Source: an uncultured Eubacteriales bacterium (GTDB lineage: Bacteria > Bacillota > Clostridia > Christensenellales > Aristaeellaceae). From it: a DNA stretch of 64,000 nt. The translations under genes and the position numbers were made by a program. The stretch spans positions 1-64,000 of the forward strand of contig CADAQF010000019.1 in NCBI GenBank assembly GCA_902790015.1. Direction: 5' to 3'. The notes beneath the pieces were generated by a model. The model ran no database searches, was not told the DNA's origin, and saw only the letters and a list, made by a program, of their open reading frames with translations. Each line of letters starts with the position of its first letter. The stretch's first letter is position 1. Positions 49,172 through 58,474 of this stretch are shown one piece after another.

Positions 49172-49991
49172 TGGTAAGGCCTCCGATGATCTGCTTTTGC
49201 ATGAAGCAGTACAGGACGATGATGGGCAGGGACGCGATGACCAGGCACGAGAAGGCCAGGTTGTAGTCCACGTTGAACTCGCTCTGGAAGTTGTACTGGA
49301 AAAGCGTCAGCGTCCACATGGTGTTGGAACGGTTCAGGCACAGCAGGGGCAGCATGTAGTCGTTCCAGATGGCCAGACCCTCGCGGATCATGACCGTGGC
49401 CAGTATGGGCTTCATCAACGGCAGGATGATCCTGTAGAAGGTCTGAACGGTGGTGGCGCCGTCGATATAGGCGGCCTCCTCCAGGGAGGGAGAGACGCTG
49501 GTCAGATAGCCCACATACAGGAACATGCTCTCACACGTGGCGTGGGCCAGGTACAAAAGCACCATGCCGGTGGGGTTCATCATGTTAAGCGCGCTCAGGA
49601 GCTTCACCAACGGCATCATGCGCACCTGGAAGGGCAGGAAGATGCCCAGCAGGAAGAAGAAATACAGCCCCTTGAACACCTTGCTGCCGTGCAGCATGCC
49701 GCGGCTCAGCGCGAACGACATGGGCGGCATGACCAGAAGCTCCAGCAGCAGGGAAAACACGGTGATGTAGATGGTATTGCCGTAGGCGTACCAGAGGGTG
49801 GAGTTCTTCAGCACCGTCTCATAGTTGCCCAGGAAAAAGGACCTGGGCAGGGTGAAAAAGCTGCTGGCGCTCTCGCCTGAGGTCTTGAAGGTGGTGATCA
49901 CCGTGATATACAGCGGGAACAGGATCAGCAGAGCGCCCAGTATCAGGATCACGTACGCCAGCGCGTTCATATTGCGTTTGCTCTGTCTCAC
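49152..49991 (-). CDS. Carbohydrate ABC importer permease, MalG type
   Basis: 279 residues, six transmembrane helices, with the EAA loop EEAAYIDGATTVQTFYRIILPLMKP that docks the ATPase. It begins immediately after the upstream permease gene (adjacent, no gap). It forms a CUT1 sugar channel with the product of 49992-50900. Confidence 0.92.
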   Translation of the reverse strand: MRQSKRNMNALAYVILILGALLILFPLYITVITTFKTSGESASSFFTLPRSFFLGNYETVLKNSTLWYAYGNTIYITVFSLLLELLVMPPMSFALSRGMLHGSKVFKGLYFFFLLGIFLPFQVRMMPLVKLLSALNMMNPTGMVLLYLAHATCESMFLYVGYLTSVSPSLEEAAYIDGATTVQTFYRIILPLMKPILATVMIREGLAIWNDYMLPLLCLNRSNTMWTLTLFQYNFQSEFNVDYNLAFSCLVIASLPIIVLYCFMQKQIIGGLTNGAVKG

Positions 49992-50900
49992 TTACTCCAC
50001 CTTCCTGTCATTGGTAAATTTAATCTGGATGAAGGAGATCACAGCGATGATCAAACCGGTGATCACAGCCTGCGCGATGGCGTAGCTGAAGCGGTTGCGC
50101 TCCCAGGCGTTCTGCCAGATCAGCATGGCGATGGAGGTGGTGGCGCCGCCGGGGCCGCCCTTGGTCATGGCGTTGATATAGTCGAACACGTTCAGTCCCT
50201 GCTTGACGGCCAGCACCAGCACAACGCTCAGGGTGGGCAGGATGTAGGGAACGGTGATCGACTTGAACTGATGCCAGGCGTTGGCGCCGTCGATGGAGGC
50301 CGCCTCATACAGATCGACCGGGATGGTCTGAAGGCCGGACAGGAACAGCAGCGTGGGCAGCGCCACGCCCTGCCACAGATGGACGAACAGAATGCCGTAT
50401 ATGGCCAGCTTGCGGTCCGCTATGATGTTTTCAGAAAGTACCTTGCTTCCGACGGCCTGGCCGATGGAGGGCAGCACATAGAAGTAGACCTGCTTGAACA
50501 CCAGGGCGATGGTGATCATGGACAGCACAGCGGGCATAAAATACAGCGTGCGGAAGAAGCTGCGGCCCTTCATTTCACGGTTCAGCAGCATGGCCAGTAT
50601 GAAGCCGATGACCACGATGCCGGCCACCAGGAACAACGAATAGCGCAGGTTGAACAGCAGCGCGTTGCCGAAGCGCTTGTCGTTGGTGAATACCTTGACG
50701 TAGTTATCCAGGCCGATGAAATTGAAATTGGTGCCGATGCCTGTCCAGTCGGTCAGGGAATAATAGATACCCATCAGGATCGGCAGGATCAGAAACACGC
50801 AGTACAGGATCAGGCCCGGGAGCGTCATCAGCAGATAGGTGACCCACTGCTCCCTGCGCATCAGCGCGTGGGGCTTGGGTTTGCTCGGTAGGGCGGACAT
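49992..50900 (-). CDS. Carbohydrate ABC importer permease, MalF type
   Basis: 302 residues, six transmembrane helices (YLLMTLPGLILYCVFLILPI first), with EAA loop YEAASIDGANAWHQFKSITVPYILP. It partners the MalG-type gene directly downstream. No ATPase lies in this operon; a shared MsmX-type ATPase, perhaps 56146 or 58475, probably powers it. Confidence 0.92.
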   Translation of the reverse strand: MSALPSKPKPHALMRREQWVTYLLMTLPGLILYCVFLILPILMGIYYSLTDWTGIGTNFNFIGLDNYVKVFTNDKRFGNALLFNLRYSLFLVAGIVVIGFILAMLLNREMKGRSFFRTLYFMPAVLSMITIALVFKQVYFYVLPSIGQAVGSKVLSENIIADRKLAIYGILFVHLWQGVALPTLLFLSGLQTIPVDLYEAASIDGANAWHQFKSITVPYILPTLSVVLVLAVKQGLNVFDYINAMTKGGPGGATTSIAMLIWQNAWERNRFSYAIAQAVITGLIIAVISFIQIKFTNDRKVE

Positions 50901-50932
50901 ACCGGTTCATCTCCTTTATTATGATAAAAACA

Positions 50933-50958
50933 GGGCCGCTGCCGCGCGGCAGCGGCCC
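50933..50958 (-). promoter_or_regulatory. Intercistronic hairpin between binding-protein and permease genes
   Basis: GGGCCGCTGCC-GCGC-GGCAGCGGCCC is an 11-bp perfect stem, 21 bp after the binding-protein stop, with no downstream T-run on the minus strand. It would stabilise the binding-protein message relative to the permeases. Confidence 0.65.
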
Positions 50959-50979
50959 CTTCTCCGGGGTTATCCGTGA

Positions 50980-52194
50980 TCAGTTGTTGTAATAGTCCTC
51001 GATGGTCAGCTGGGCCTCGTCATAGAAGGCTTCCAGGTCGCCGTCCAGGATCAGGTTGGTGGCGGCGTCGCCCAGGGCCTTGCGCAGGCCGGAGGGCCAG
51101 ATGGCGTTCAGGCTCAGCGCGGTCTTGCCGGCGCTCATGGCCTCGTTGATCTTTTCCAGCTGGCTGACGCTGTAGTGGACGCCCTGGATGACGTTGGGGC
51201 TGCCTTCGATGTCGGTGTAGGTCTGGGCGGTATCGGTCTGGGCCAGGAAGGCCAGGAACTTCAGGCACTCCTCGGGGTGCTTGGTGGTGGCGGAGATGCA
51301 GAAGCTGGTGTCGATGGAGACGATGACGTTGCTCTTTTCGTCATCCACGGGGTTGGGCAGCGGGATCATGGCCACGGGCAGGTCGGGGTTGAAGCCCAGC
51401 AGGGTGCCCAGGGACCACTGGCCGTTGATGGTCATGGCCGCGCCGTCGTTGAGGAAAAGCTGGTAGGACTCGTCATAGCCCGCGCCCTTGGACTGGGGGT
51501 TGGTGTACTTGGCGATGTCCAGGGAAGCCTCGGCATAGCCCTTGAGGACCGTGGACTCACGGGGGTCCAGCTCGCCGGCAGCGATGGCCTTGAATTCGTC
51601 GTCATTGTCGGACAGCATGGACATCATGCGCTCCATGCGCTGATAGACCATGTCCTTGTCCGGCAGGCCGAAGGGATAGATGCCGGCAGCCTGCAGCTTT
51701 TCGCAAGCGGCCATGAGCTCGGCCCAGGTGGTGGGCAGCGCGATGCCCTGCTGCTCAAAGATATCGGTGCGGACGTAGAGGCCGTAGCAGCTCAGGCTGT
51801 AGGGCATACGGTAGATCTTGCCCTGATAGCCGGAAAGCGCGAGGGTGGAAGGAGCGATGTTGTTCAGGAATTCCTGGCCGGTCAGGTCCATGATCAGGCC
51901 GCTTTCGAACATCAGCTCATAGGTGGTGGAGGTGGTGCAGCCGAACATATCGGGCAGGTCGTTCTGGGTGGCGCGGGTCTGAAGCACGGTGGCCGCGTCG
52001 GGGATCTGGACGAAATTGACTTTAATGCCGGGGTTGGCGGCGTTGAACTGGTCGATCACCGTCTGCATGGCCTTGATCGCGTCGGTCTCAGACTTATGAT
52101 AGAGGAATTCCAGCTCCACGTCTTCCGCGTGCGCGAAGGAAGCCAGGGACAGCAGCATCACGGCCGCCAGCAAAAATGCGACAAATTTTTTCAT
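50980..52194 (-). CDS. Extracellular sugar-binding protein (solute-binding family 1)
   Basis: 404 residues. Signal peptide MKKFVAFLLAAVMLLSLASFAHAED with an AxA-type site and no lipobox. The mature protein has the family 1 pattern: FLYHKSETDAIKAMQTVIDQFNAANPGIKV, ADMFGC-like DMFGCTTS, and DGAAMTINGQWSLGTL. It captures an oligosaccharide for the MalF/MalG pair. A divergent alpha-glucosidase suggests an alpha-linked glucoside. First gene of the operon. Confidence 0.92.
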   Translation of the reverse strand: MKKFVAFLLAAVMLLSLASFAHAEDVELEFLYHKSETDAIKAMQTVIDQFNAANPGIKVNFVQIPDAATVLQTRATQNDLPDMFGCTTSTTYELMFESGLIMDLTGQEFLNNIAPSTLALSGYQGKIYRMPYSLSCYGLYVRTDIFEQQGIALPTTWAELMAACEKLQAAGIYPFGLPDKDMVYQRMERMMSMLSDNDDEFKAIAAGELDPRESTVLKGYAEASLDIAKYTNPQSKGAGYDESYQLFLNDGAAMTINGQWSLGTLLGFNPDLPVAMIPLPNPVDDEKSNVIVSIDTSFCISATTKHPEECLKFLAFLAQTDTAQTYTDIEGSPNVIQGVHYSVSQLEKINEAMSAGKTALSLNAIWPSGLRKALGDAATNLILDGDLEAFYDEAQLTIEDYYNN

Positions 52195-52227
52195 AAAAAC
52201 ATCCTCCTGTTTTTATTGGATGGAAAT

Positions 52228-52256
52228 ATTTTATTATATTATTCCCAATATGTCAA
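52228..52256 (-). promoter_or_regulatory. Promoter of the sugar-binding protein operon
   Basis: TTGACA (52251-52256), a 17-bp spacer and TAAAAT (52228-52233) on the minus strand. Confidence 0.75.
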
Positions 52257-52264
52257 TATCCTCA

Positions 52265-52293
52265 TTGACAGATACCCGCAAGTTTGCTATAAA
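52265..52293 (+). promoter_or_regulatory. Promoter of the alpha-glucosidase gene
   Basis: TTGACA (52265-52270), a 17-bp spacer and TATAAA (52288-52293). The two divergent -35 boxes are only 8 bp apart, so one bound regulator could affect both operons. Confidence 0.75.
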
Positions 52294-52328
52294 AGAGTTA
52301 CCATTATATATAAAGCAGGATGAATGCC

Positions 52329-53969
52329 ATGAAGAATTTTTCCCATCAGGTCGTATATCAGATCTACCCCAAATCCTTCCGCGACAGCGACGGCGACGGC
52401 GTAGGCGACCTGCGCGGCGTGACGGAGAAGCTGGACTATATCCGGGACCTGGGCGCGGACTGGATCTGGCTTACGCCGTTTTTCCCGTCTCCCCAGCGGG
52501 ACAACGGCTACGACGTGGCGGATTACTGCGGCGTGGACCCCAGGTTCGGAACCATGGAGGACGCCGAAGAGCTTTTGCGGGAGGCGGAAAAGCGCGGCAT
52601 CGGCCTGATGCTGGACATGGTGTTCAACCACACCTCCACCGCGCACGAATGGTTCAGGCGCGCGCTGCGGGGAGAAAAAAAGTACCGGGACTATTATATT
52701 TTCAGGGACGGGCCCGCCGACCGGCCGCCCACCAACTGGCAGTCCAAGTTCGGCGGCAGCGCCTGGGAGTACGTGCCCGCCCTGGGCCAATGGTACCTGC
52801 ACCTTTTTGACGTCACCCAGGCTGACCTCAACTGGGACAACCCGGCGGTGCGGGAGGAGCTCAAAAACGTGATCCGCTTCTGGAAGGACAAGGGCGTGCG
52901 CGCCTTCCGATTTGACGTGGTGAACCTGATCTCCAAACCCGATATCTTCCGGGACGACCCGGCGGGCGACGGACGGAGCTTTTATACCGACGGGCCGCGC
53001 GTACACGAGTATTTACAGGAGCTCGCCAGGGATACCGGGCTTGACGAGGCGGTGACGGTGGGTGAAATGTCCTCCACCTCCCTTGAGCACTGCGTCCGCT
53101 ACACCCGCCCCGAAAACCGGGAGCTTTCCATGTCCTTCAGCTTTCACCACCTGAAGATCGACTATAAGGGCGGCGACAAATGGCAGCTCCAGCCGCCGGA
53201 TCTTTCCCGCCTGCGCGAACTGTTTTGTACCTGGCAGGAGGGCATGCTGGCCGGCGGCGGGTGGAACGCGCTGTTTTGGTGCAACCACGACCAGCCCCGC
53301 GTCGTATCCCGCCTGGGCGACGATACGCGTTACTGGAAGGAATCAGCCAAAATGCTGGCCCTGTGCGTCCACCTGATGCGGGGCACGCCCTATGTCTATC
53401 AGGGCGAGGAGCTGGGCATGACCAACGCGTATTTTGATTCCATCAGCCGCTACCGGGACGTGGAAAGCATCAACTACTACCGCATTTTAACTGAAAAGGG
53501 CCTGCCCGCCGCCGAGGTCATGAAAGTGCTTGCCGCCCGCTCGCGGGACAACAGCCGCACCCCCATGCAGTGGGACGACGGCCCTTGTGCCGGCTTCAGC
53601 GCCGGCAAGCCCTGGATCGACGTCCCCTCCCGCAGGCCCGGCGCCAACGCCGCCGCCGAGGAAAAGGATCCTTCCTCCATCCTGCATTTCTACCGCCGCC
53701 TGATCCGCCTGCGCAAGGAAATGCCCGTCGTCGCCCGGGGCGATATCCGTTTCATACTCCCCGACGTCCCCGGCCTCATCGCCTACGAAAGGCGGCTGAA
53801 CGATGAAACGCTGACGGTCCTGTGCAATTTCACCGCCGAGCCCCTCCGCGTCCCCCGGGAAGGCGCTCCCTCCTGCCTGCTGGACAGCTATGAGACCCCG
53901 CCCTCCTTTGACGGCGAAGCCCTGACCCTCCGGCCCTATGAAGGGACGGCTGGGATGACGCGCGAATAA
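52329..53969 (+). CDS. GH13 alpha-glucosidase (oligo-1,6-glucosidase/trehalose-6-P hydrolase group)
   Basis: 546 residues, no signal peptide, so intracellular. It opens VVYQIYPKSFRDSDGDGVGDLRG. The four GH13 regions are DMVFNHTS, FRFDVVNL (nucleophile Asp), VGEMSS (acid/base Glu) and NHDQPR (Asp). It removes glucose from alpha-linked oligosaccharides brought in by the divergent importer. Exact bond specificity cannot be read here. ATG 52329 is preferred because AGG stands 9 bp upstream; an in-frame ATG at 52320 is directly next to it. Confidence 0.92.
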   Translation: MKNFSHQVVYQIYPKSFRDSDGDGVGDLRGVTEKLDYIRDLGADWIWLTPFFPSPQRDNGYDVADYCGVDPRFGTMEDAEELLREAEKRGIGLMLDMVFNHTSTAHEWFRRALRGEKKYRDYYIFRDGPADRPPTNWQSKFGGSAWEYVPALGQWYLHLFDVTQADLNWDNPAVREELKNVIRFWKDKGVRAFRFDVVNLISKPDIFRDDPAGDGRSFYTDGPRVHEYLQELARDTGLDEAVTVGEMSSTSLEHCVRYTRPENRELSMSFSFHHLKIDYKGGDKWQLQPPDLSRLRELFCTWQEGMLAGGGWNALFWCNHDQPRVVSRLGDDTRYWKESAKMLALCVHLMRGTPYVYQGEELGMTNAYFDSISRYRDVESINYYRILTEKGLPAAEVMKVLAARSRDNSRTPMQWDDGPCAGFSAGKPWIDVPSRRPGANAAAEEKDPSSILHFYRRLIRLRKEMPVVARGDIRFILPDVPGLIAYERRLNDETLTVLCNFTAEPLRVPREGAPSCLLDSYETPPSFDGEALTLRPYEGTAGMTRE

Positions 53970-54055
53970 ACAAAAGATGACAAATGAAATCCTGTCATAC
54001 AGTTCAGCCGGGAAGTGAGACCATCCTCTGTTCTTTTCTTCACGGAATCCCTGAG

Positions 54056-54298
54056 TCCGCCGATTTATTCGGCGGATGGCGCAGCCACCCGCAGGGGTGA
54101 GGAGGGCCCGGAAAACAGGCCGGTGGCCTGTTTTCACCGACGATAAGGGCCGGCAGGCCCTGGGTTACTTGGCTTAACGCATTCTTTGCAGCTTTGCCGC
54201 CCGCTAGGACCGAAGGTCCGACAGGCAAAGCTGAATAGGGGAAGCGCTGGGAGGGGGAAGGATTCCTCCTCCCAGCGCTCACGCATTCACGCGTGAGC
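54056..54298. other. Array of six hairpins between convergent genes
   Basis: Stems in order: TCCGCCGA (54056-54063/54069-54076); an 11-bp GAAAACAGGCC stem with a 3-base loop (54111-54135); AGGGCC (54146-54161); CAGCTTTGCC/GGCAAAGCTG (54189-54233) enclosing GGACC-GAA-GGTCC; AGCGCTGGGAGG (54243-54254/54268-54279); GCTCACGC/GCGTGAGC (54277-54298), which overlaps the previous stem by 3 bases. No ORF is likely in 53970-54314. It may combine terminators, or be an unrecognised structured RNA or repeat. Confidence 0.6.
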
Positions 54299-54314
54299 AC
54301 TGGCCCCGTTTTGC

Positions 54315-55211
54315 TCAGTACCAGAAAAAATAATAATAGTTGTTTTCTTCCCCCAGCAGGAAGCTGTTGATCATGACCGCGTACCTGGCGGGGGACATTT
54401 CCTCCTCCGTATACGTGAACACATATTTGCTCACGGCTTCCCAGCCGGTGTCTTGCGGGCACAGCGCCATTGCCTCAGTGACCAGTCCGTTCTGCCTGGT
54501 CACCTCAAACAGATCCTGCGCGCCGTCCGGGCCTCTGCGGAAAACCGCCGAGGTGCTGACGGCAATGCCGTCCGCGTCATATATGACCGTATACGTGCCG
54601 TTAAAACGCAGCCATTCCTTCTTCGTTTCGCCGCCCCAGTGGGCGTACATGCCCGTGTTGACCGTGTGGACCGGCAGGCCGTTGCTGACGGTGACGGAAA
54701 CGGCGTGCGCCTCCTCGGCGTGGTCTTCCACATCCGGATTGTCGGGGTCCGTGGCGTTGTACTCATGCAGTACCAGGGTGAACCATCCGTCGCCGTTGGC
54801 ATACTGGAAATAGTCCGTGCCGACGGCGTTTCCGTTCCCAAAGCGCCTGGTAATGACATAGGGCCATCCGTTCAGGTATTCCACGCTCGTCACACAGTTG
54901 TCCTCCCCGTCGTACGTTTCCCGCGCAACGGGTACTCCGTTTTCAAAGACGTATTTGTGCGTGGTGAAGAAATGCGCGTCCAGATAGTATTCCAGGCAGT
55001 CCACCCGCACCGGGTATCCGTTTTCACAGGTATAGGTCCACTGCCTGATGGGCACCCATTCCTTCGTTTCATAGTTTACGCCGTATTCCGTCACCGTCCG
55101 CGGCAGGCGCGGCGTAAGCCCCGGCACATTTTTCTCCGCGCGGGCCGGCGGCACGATAAGCAGCGCGGCCAGCGTCAGCGCCGTACATAAAAGCCTGCTC
55201 CATTTTTTCAT
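54315..55211 (-). CDS. Secreted protein of unknown function
   Basis: 298 residues with a signal peptide (MKKWSRLLCTALTLAALLIVPPARA). The mature protein is rich in Tyr/Trp/Asn with repeated strand pairs (WTYTCENGYPVRVDCLEYYLD, YVFENGVPVARETYDGED, VEYLNGWPYVITRRFGNG). It resembles tandem YD- or MORN-like beta hairpins but no family is certain. GGAGAAAG stands before the ATG. Confidence 0.65.
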   Translation of the reverse strand: MKKWSRLLCTALTLAALLIVPPARAEKNVPGLTPRLPRTVTEYGVNYETKEWVPIRQWTYTCENGYPVRVDCLEYYLDAHFFTTHKYVFENGVPVARETYDGEDNCVTSVEYLNGWPYVITRRFGNGNAVGTDYFQYANGDGWFTLVLHEYNATDPDNPDVEDHAEEAHAVSVTVSNGLPVHTVNTGMYAHWGGETKKEWLRFNGTYTVIYDADGIAVSTSAVFRRGPDGAQDLFEVTRQNGLVTEAMALCPQDTGWEAVSKYVFTYTEEEMSPARYAVMINSFLLGEENNYYYFFWY

Positions 55212-55312
55212 ACTCTTTCTCCTTACAGCCTTTCAGCGTTATCTGATGCGGCCGTTTTGCTTTTTCCGCCTTCGCATCCCGCGTTTTCGTACGCGCTTCT
55301 CCCGTTTTTGCC

Positions 55313-56047
55313 TCAGCCGAGGAGGGAATGGATGTTGCCCGCGATCAGCATGGCCCCGCAAAATATCAGCACCACCGCCGTGCAGGCGCGGACGGTCTGT
55401 TCCCTGAGCCTCCCCACGCAGCGAAAGCCCGCCCACAGGCCCAGCCCCATCGCCGGATACAGCGAAAACGCCCGCAGCAGCACGTCCCCGGTCAGCAGCC
55501 CTGTTGCGATGTACATGATCAGCGTCACCACGTTGCCGGTCACGAACATGGCGGTGATGTTGGCCTTCAGTACCTTCGTATCGTGGATCACCCGGCCCAT
55601 CACGGCGGCCAGCAGCACCCCTATGCCAAACAGGCTGTTGATCACCCCGGATACGGCGATCAGCGTCAGCGTAAGCCACTCCGGGGGCGGGTCTCCGCCG
55701 TCCTTCCTTCGCGCCAGCATATCGACCCCCAGCAGCAGTATGACGACCCCGCACACCACCTTGAGCGTCCTGCTGTCCGTGTTCTTCAGCAGCAGTGCCC
55801 CCGGCACCGCCGTCAGCGCCGTGATGACCGCTCCGGGCACCCAGAGCTTTTTGTCCAGGTATTTCCGGTATTTGATCAGCAGCGTCACGTTGGCCGGCAC
55901 CGTCAATACGAAGTCCACCGGCGTCAGGTCCGCGTTGTTCTTGCTCAGCGCCATGATGCCGGTGTGGATGGGCGAATTGCCGAAGCCCGCCACGGCTTTG
56001 ACGAAATACGCCGCCACGATCACGATAAACCAGAGAATATATTCCAT
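55313..56047 (-). CDS. TauE/SafE-family sulfite/anion exporter
   Basis: 244 residues, about seven to eight transmembrane helices. It has the family's AVAGFGNSPIHTGIMAL and GVINSLFGIGVLLAAVMGR repeat motifs. It probably moves a sulfur oxyanion or organic anion; the substrate is unknown. ATG 56047 has GGGGTG upstream; a GTG three codons earlier is the alternative. Confidence 0.85.
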   Translation of the reverse strand: MEYILWFIVIVAAYFVKAVAGFGNSPIHTGIMALSKNNADLTPVDFVLTVPANVTLLIKYRKYLDKKLWVPGAVITALTAVPGALLLKNTDSRTLKVVCGVVILLLGVDMLARRKDGGDPPPEWLTLTLIAVSGVINSLFGIGVLLAAVMGRVIHDTKVLKANITAMFVTGNVVTLIMYIATGLLTGDVLLRAFSLYPAMGLGLWAGFRCVGRLREQTVRACTAVVLIFCGAMLIAGNIHSLLG

Positions 56048-56091
56048 ATAACGCACCCCTGCCGCATTTTCCGGGTGTCAAAAATTCCTTA

Positions 56092-56126
56092 AAAAGCCCT
56101 GTCCCGCATAATGGAACAGGGCTTTT
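56092..56126. terminator. Bidirectional-looking terminator
   Basis: AAAAGCCCTGT and ACAGGGCTTTT form an 11-bp stem with A/T runs on both sides. It ends the long leftward sugar-transport operon. Confidence 0.8.
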
Positions 56127-56145
56127 ATATTACCCGGACAGGGCT

Positions 56146-57240
56146 TTATTTATCTTTGTATTCCGTCAGCACCTTTTCGCTCTCGGCGTCGAAGAGATAC
56201 ACGCTCTCATACGGCACGCTGAAGGTCAGCTGCTGATCCGTCGCCGGGATCTCGTGCGGCGTCACCTTGAGGATGGCGCGCTTGTCGCCGATGTTCATGT
56301 AGACGTTGGCGTTGTCGCCCAGCATCTCGGTCAGCTCCACCTGGCCGGTGATGTGATAGGCGTTTTCCTTTTCACCCAGCGAGACGGCCTCGGGCCGGAA
56401 CCCGAAGACGATAGGCTTGCCGTTATAGCTGCCGATCTTGTCCGGCAGGACCCTGCTCAGATCGATCTTCGCGCCGTTGAGCGTGACGGCGCCGTTTTCC
56501 ACGGGCAGGGTCATGAAGTTCATCGGCGGTTCGCCGATGAAGCCGGCCACGAACACATTGCGGGGATGGAAATAGACGTCGTACGGCGTGCCGATCTGCT
56601 GGACGTAGCCGTCCTTCATGATGACGATGCGGTCAGCCAGCGTCATGGCCTCCGTCTGGTCGTGGGTCACGTAGATGGTCGTCGCCCCGGTCTGCCGGTG
56701 GATCTGGGCGATCTCGGCGCGCATGGTGACGCGCTGCTTGGCGTCCAGGTTGGAAAGCGGCTCGTCCATCAGGAAGATGCCGACCTTGCGGATGATGGCG
56801 CGGCCGATAGCCACGCGCTGGCGCTGGCCGCCGGACAGGGCGCGGGGCAGACGGTCCAGATAATCGGTCAGGCCCAGGATCCCGGCGGTCTTTTTGACGC
56901 GGGCGTCAATTTCTTCCTCGTCCACACCCATCAGCGTCAGACCGAAGGCGATGTTGTCATACACCGTCATCTGCGGATACAGGGCGTAGCTCTGGAACAC
57001 CATGGCCACCTGCCGCTGCTGGGGACCCCACTCGTTCGCCCGCTGGCCGTTGATCAGGAACTCACCGTTGGAAATATCCTCCAGCCCGGCGATCATCCGC
57101 AGGGTGGTGGACTTGCCGCACCCGGAGGGACCGACAAAGACGATAAACTCGCCCTTCTCGATATTCAGATTGAAATTATGCACCGCATGGAATCCGTTGG
57201 GATAGATCTTGTTGATTGCCCGCAGTGATAAATAGGCCAT
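56146..57240 (-). CDS. Sugar ABC importer ATPase 2 (UgpC/MsmX type)
   Basis: 364 residues. Walker A GPSGCGKSTTLR, Q-loop FQSYALYP, signature LSGGQRQRVA, Walker B IFLMDEPLSNLD and switch His in VTHDQTEAM. The C-terminal regulatory OB domains (about 235-364) are of the MalK/UgpC type. It is the last gene of the operon and a candidate shared ATPase for the orphan MalFG system. Confidence 0.95.
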   Translation of the reverse strand: MAYLSLRAINKIYPNGFHAVHNFNLNIEKGEFIVFVGPSGCGKSTTLRMIAGLEDISNGEFLINGQRANEWGPQQRQVAMVFQSYALYPQMTVYDNIAFGLTLMGVDEEEIDARVKKTAGILGLTDYLDRLPRALSGGQRQRVAIGRAIIRKVGIFLMDEPLSNLDAKQRVTMRAEIAQIHRQTGATTIYVTHDQTEAMTLADRIVIMKDGYVQQIGTPYDVYFHPRNVFVAGFIGEPPMNFMTLPVENGAVTLNGAKIDLSRVLPDKIGSYNGKPIVFGFRPEAVSLGEKENAYHITGQVELTEMLGDNANVYMNIGDKRAILKVTPHEIPATDQQLTFSVPYESVYLFDAESEKVLTEYKDK

Positions 57241-57272
57241 GAGGGTTCCTCCTTGATTCAGCGCGTTCCGTT

Positions 57273-57932
57273 TTATTGCCTTTTTCCTGTTCCTGCGTTT
57301 TTCGCATCCGACAGGATCTTTTGAAAGCCGTGCTTCATCCCGATCAGCATCAGGTCAAACGCCATGCACAACAGCCCAAACAGGATCGGCCCTACGCCCA
57401 GGGGCACGGCATCCCCCGGCAGGCCTCCAAGGGCGATCAGCATTCGGTTGAGCACGTTGTACGCCGTATACACCAGGAACATGATCACGCCCGCGTGCAG
57501 CACATTGAGCGGCAGACTCCAGAAGCCCTTTCGGGGATGCATGATCCAGCGGTCGTTCGCTCCTTTCGTTTTGGAAAGGAACCGCAGGACGTTGTTGGTC
57601 AGCAGATCGGTCACAAAGCCGAGCGCCAGGCCGGCGATGACCAGCTGATCCAGAACGTTAGGGACGAACGGCCCCAGCCCCCAGATGAAGAAGAAGCAGA
57701 CCGCCGCCGCAAACCACCACTTGACCAGCAGCAGCTTCACCCAGTCCGCCAGATGCAGGCGGCCGCCGCGCTCATTGGTATACTTCCGCAGTTCCCTGCG
57801 GGTGACCTTGGGGGAGTTTTCCTCCGTAGCGTTCAGCAGGTCGTCGACGGCGCCGGTCTTCAGATCATAGTAATCGGCGGCGCGAAAGTCTTCCTTTTTG
57901 GGCGGCGCTGATTTACGTTCCCTGCCGCTCAC
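57273..57932 (-). CDS. Four-helix membrane protein D of the sugar operon
   Basis: 219 residues. A hydrophilic N-terminus (1-65, with KVTRRELRKYTNERGG) is followed by four likely membrane helices (about 70-90, 93-112, 142-162, 175-197). No family recognised. It overlaps the upstream gene by 4 bp (ATGA) and lies 32 bp before ATPase 2, so it is translated with the transporter. Confidence 0.7.
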   Translation of the reverse strand: MSGRERKSAPPKKEDFRAADYYDLKTGAVDDLLNATEENSPKVTRRELRKYTNERGGRLHLADWVKLLLVKWWFAAAVCFFFIWGLGPFVPNVLDQLVIAGLALGFVTDLLTNNVLRFLSKTKGANDRWIMHPRKGFWSLPLNVLHAGVIMFLVYTAYNVLNRMLIALGGLPGDAVPLGVGPILFGLLCMAFDLMLIGMKHGFQKILSDAKNAGTGKRQ

Positions 57933-58471
57933 GCATCTTCCCCGGAAATATCAATAGTCTCCATCTCGCCGTTTTCTTCCACGCTGATCGACGTGTTGAT
58001 CCGCTTGATGGCGGGCGCGTAGACAGGCAGCAGGGCGGTCAGGCCCAGCCCGGCGATCACCATCCAGAAATGCACCTTGAGCATCGCCACGGACTCGGTG
58101 ATATAGCTGGTCGCGTCGGTGACGGCGATGACGTTCTCACTGCGCGTCAGGGCGTTGTCCACCAGGGAGATATACTTCCTGTCCGCAATCAACACGGCGA
58201 TGAAGAGGCAGAAGGTCAGCGCCAGCATGAACTTGTTGACCGGCTTCCTGTGCGGGAAGGTCCTCCCAAAGGAAACCAGGCCCAGCATGGAAAACAGCAT
58301 GATCACAAAACCGCACAGGCCCATGCCGGGGCCCTGGATCTTCGCGGTCGTGTTGGAGATAAGCGTCAGCCGCAGGCTGTACACCAGAAACGCGATCACC
58401 AGCACCACCAGGGGGATCATATGGGGCTTGCGCTTCAGGGCCACCAGGAACTTACGGAACTTTTCCTTCAC
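57929..58471 (-). CDS. Four-helix membrane protein C of the sugar operon
   Basis: 180 residues, four likely membrane helices (about 18-38, 48-68, 80-96, 132-150) and a short acidic cytoplasmic tail (SVEENGEMETIDISGED). No family recognised. It starts 3 bp after ATPase 1 and overlaps protein D. Confidence 0.7.
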   Translation of the reverse strand: MKEKFRKFLVALKRKPHMIPLVVLVIAFLVYSLRLTLISNTTAKIQGPGMGLCGFVIMLFSMLGLVSFGRTFPHRKPVNKFMLALTFCLFIAVLIADRKYISLVDNALTRSENVIAVTDATSYITESVAMLKVHFWMVIAGLGLTALLPVYAPAIKRINTSISVEENGEMETIDISGEDA

Positions 58472-58474
58472 AGC

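Noticed and set aside
53487-54462. ORFs antisense to the alpha-glucosidase and across the hairpin array
   Set aside because: They cross multiple strong inverted repeats and lack ribosome sites and recognisable domains.
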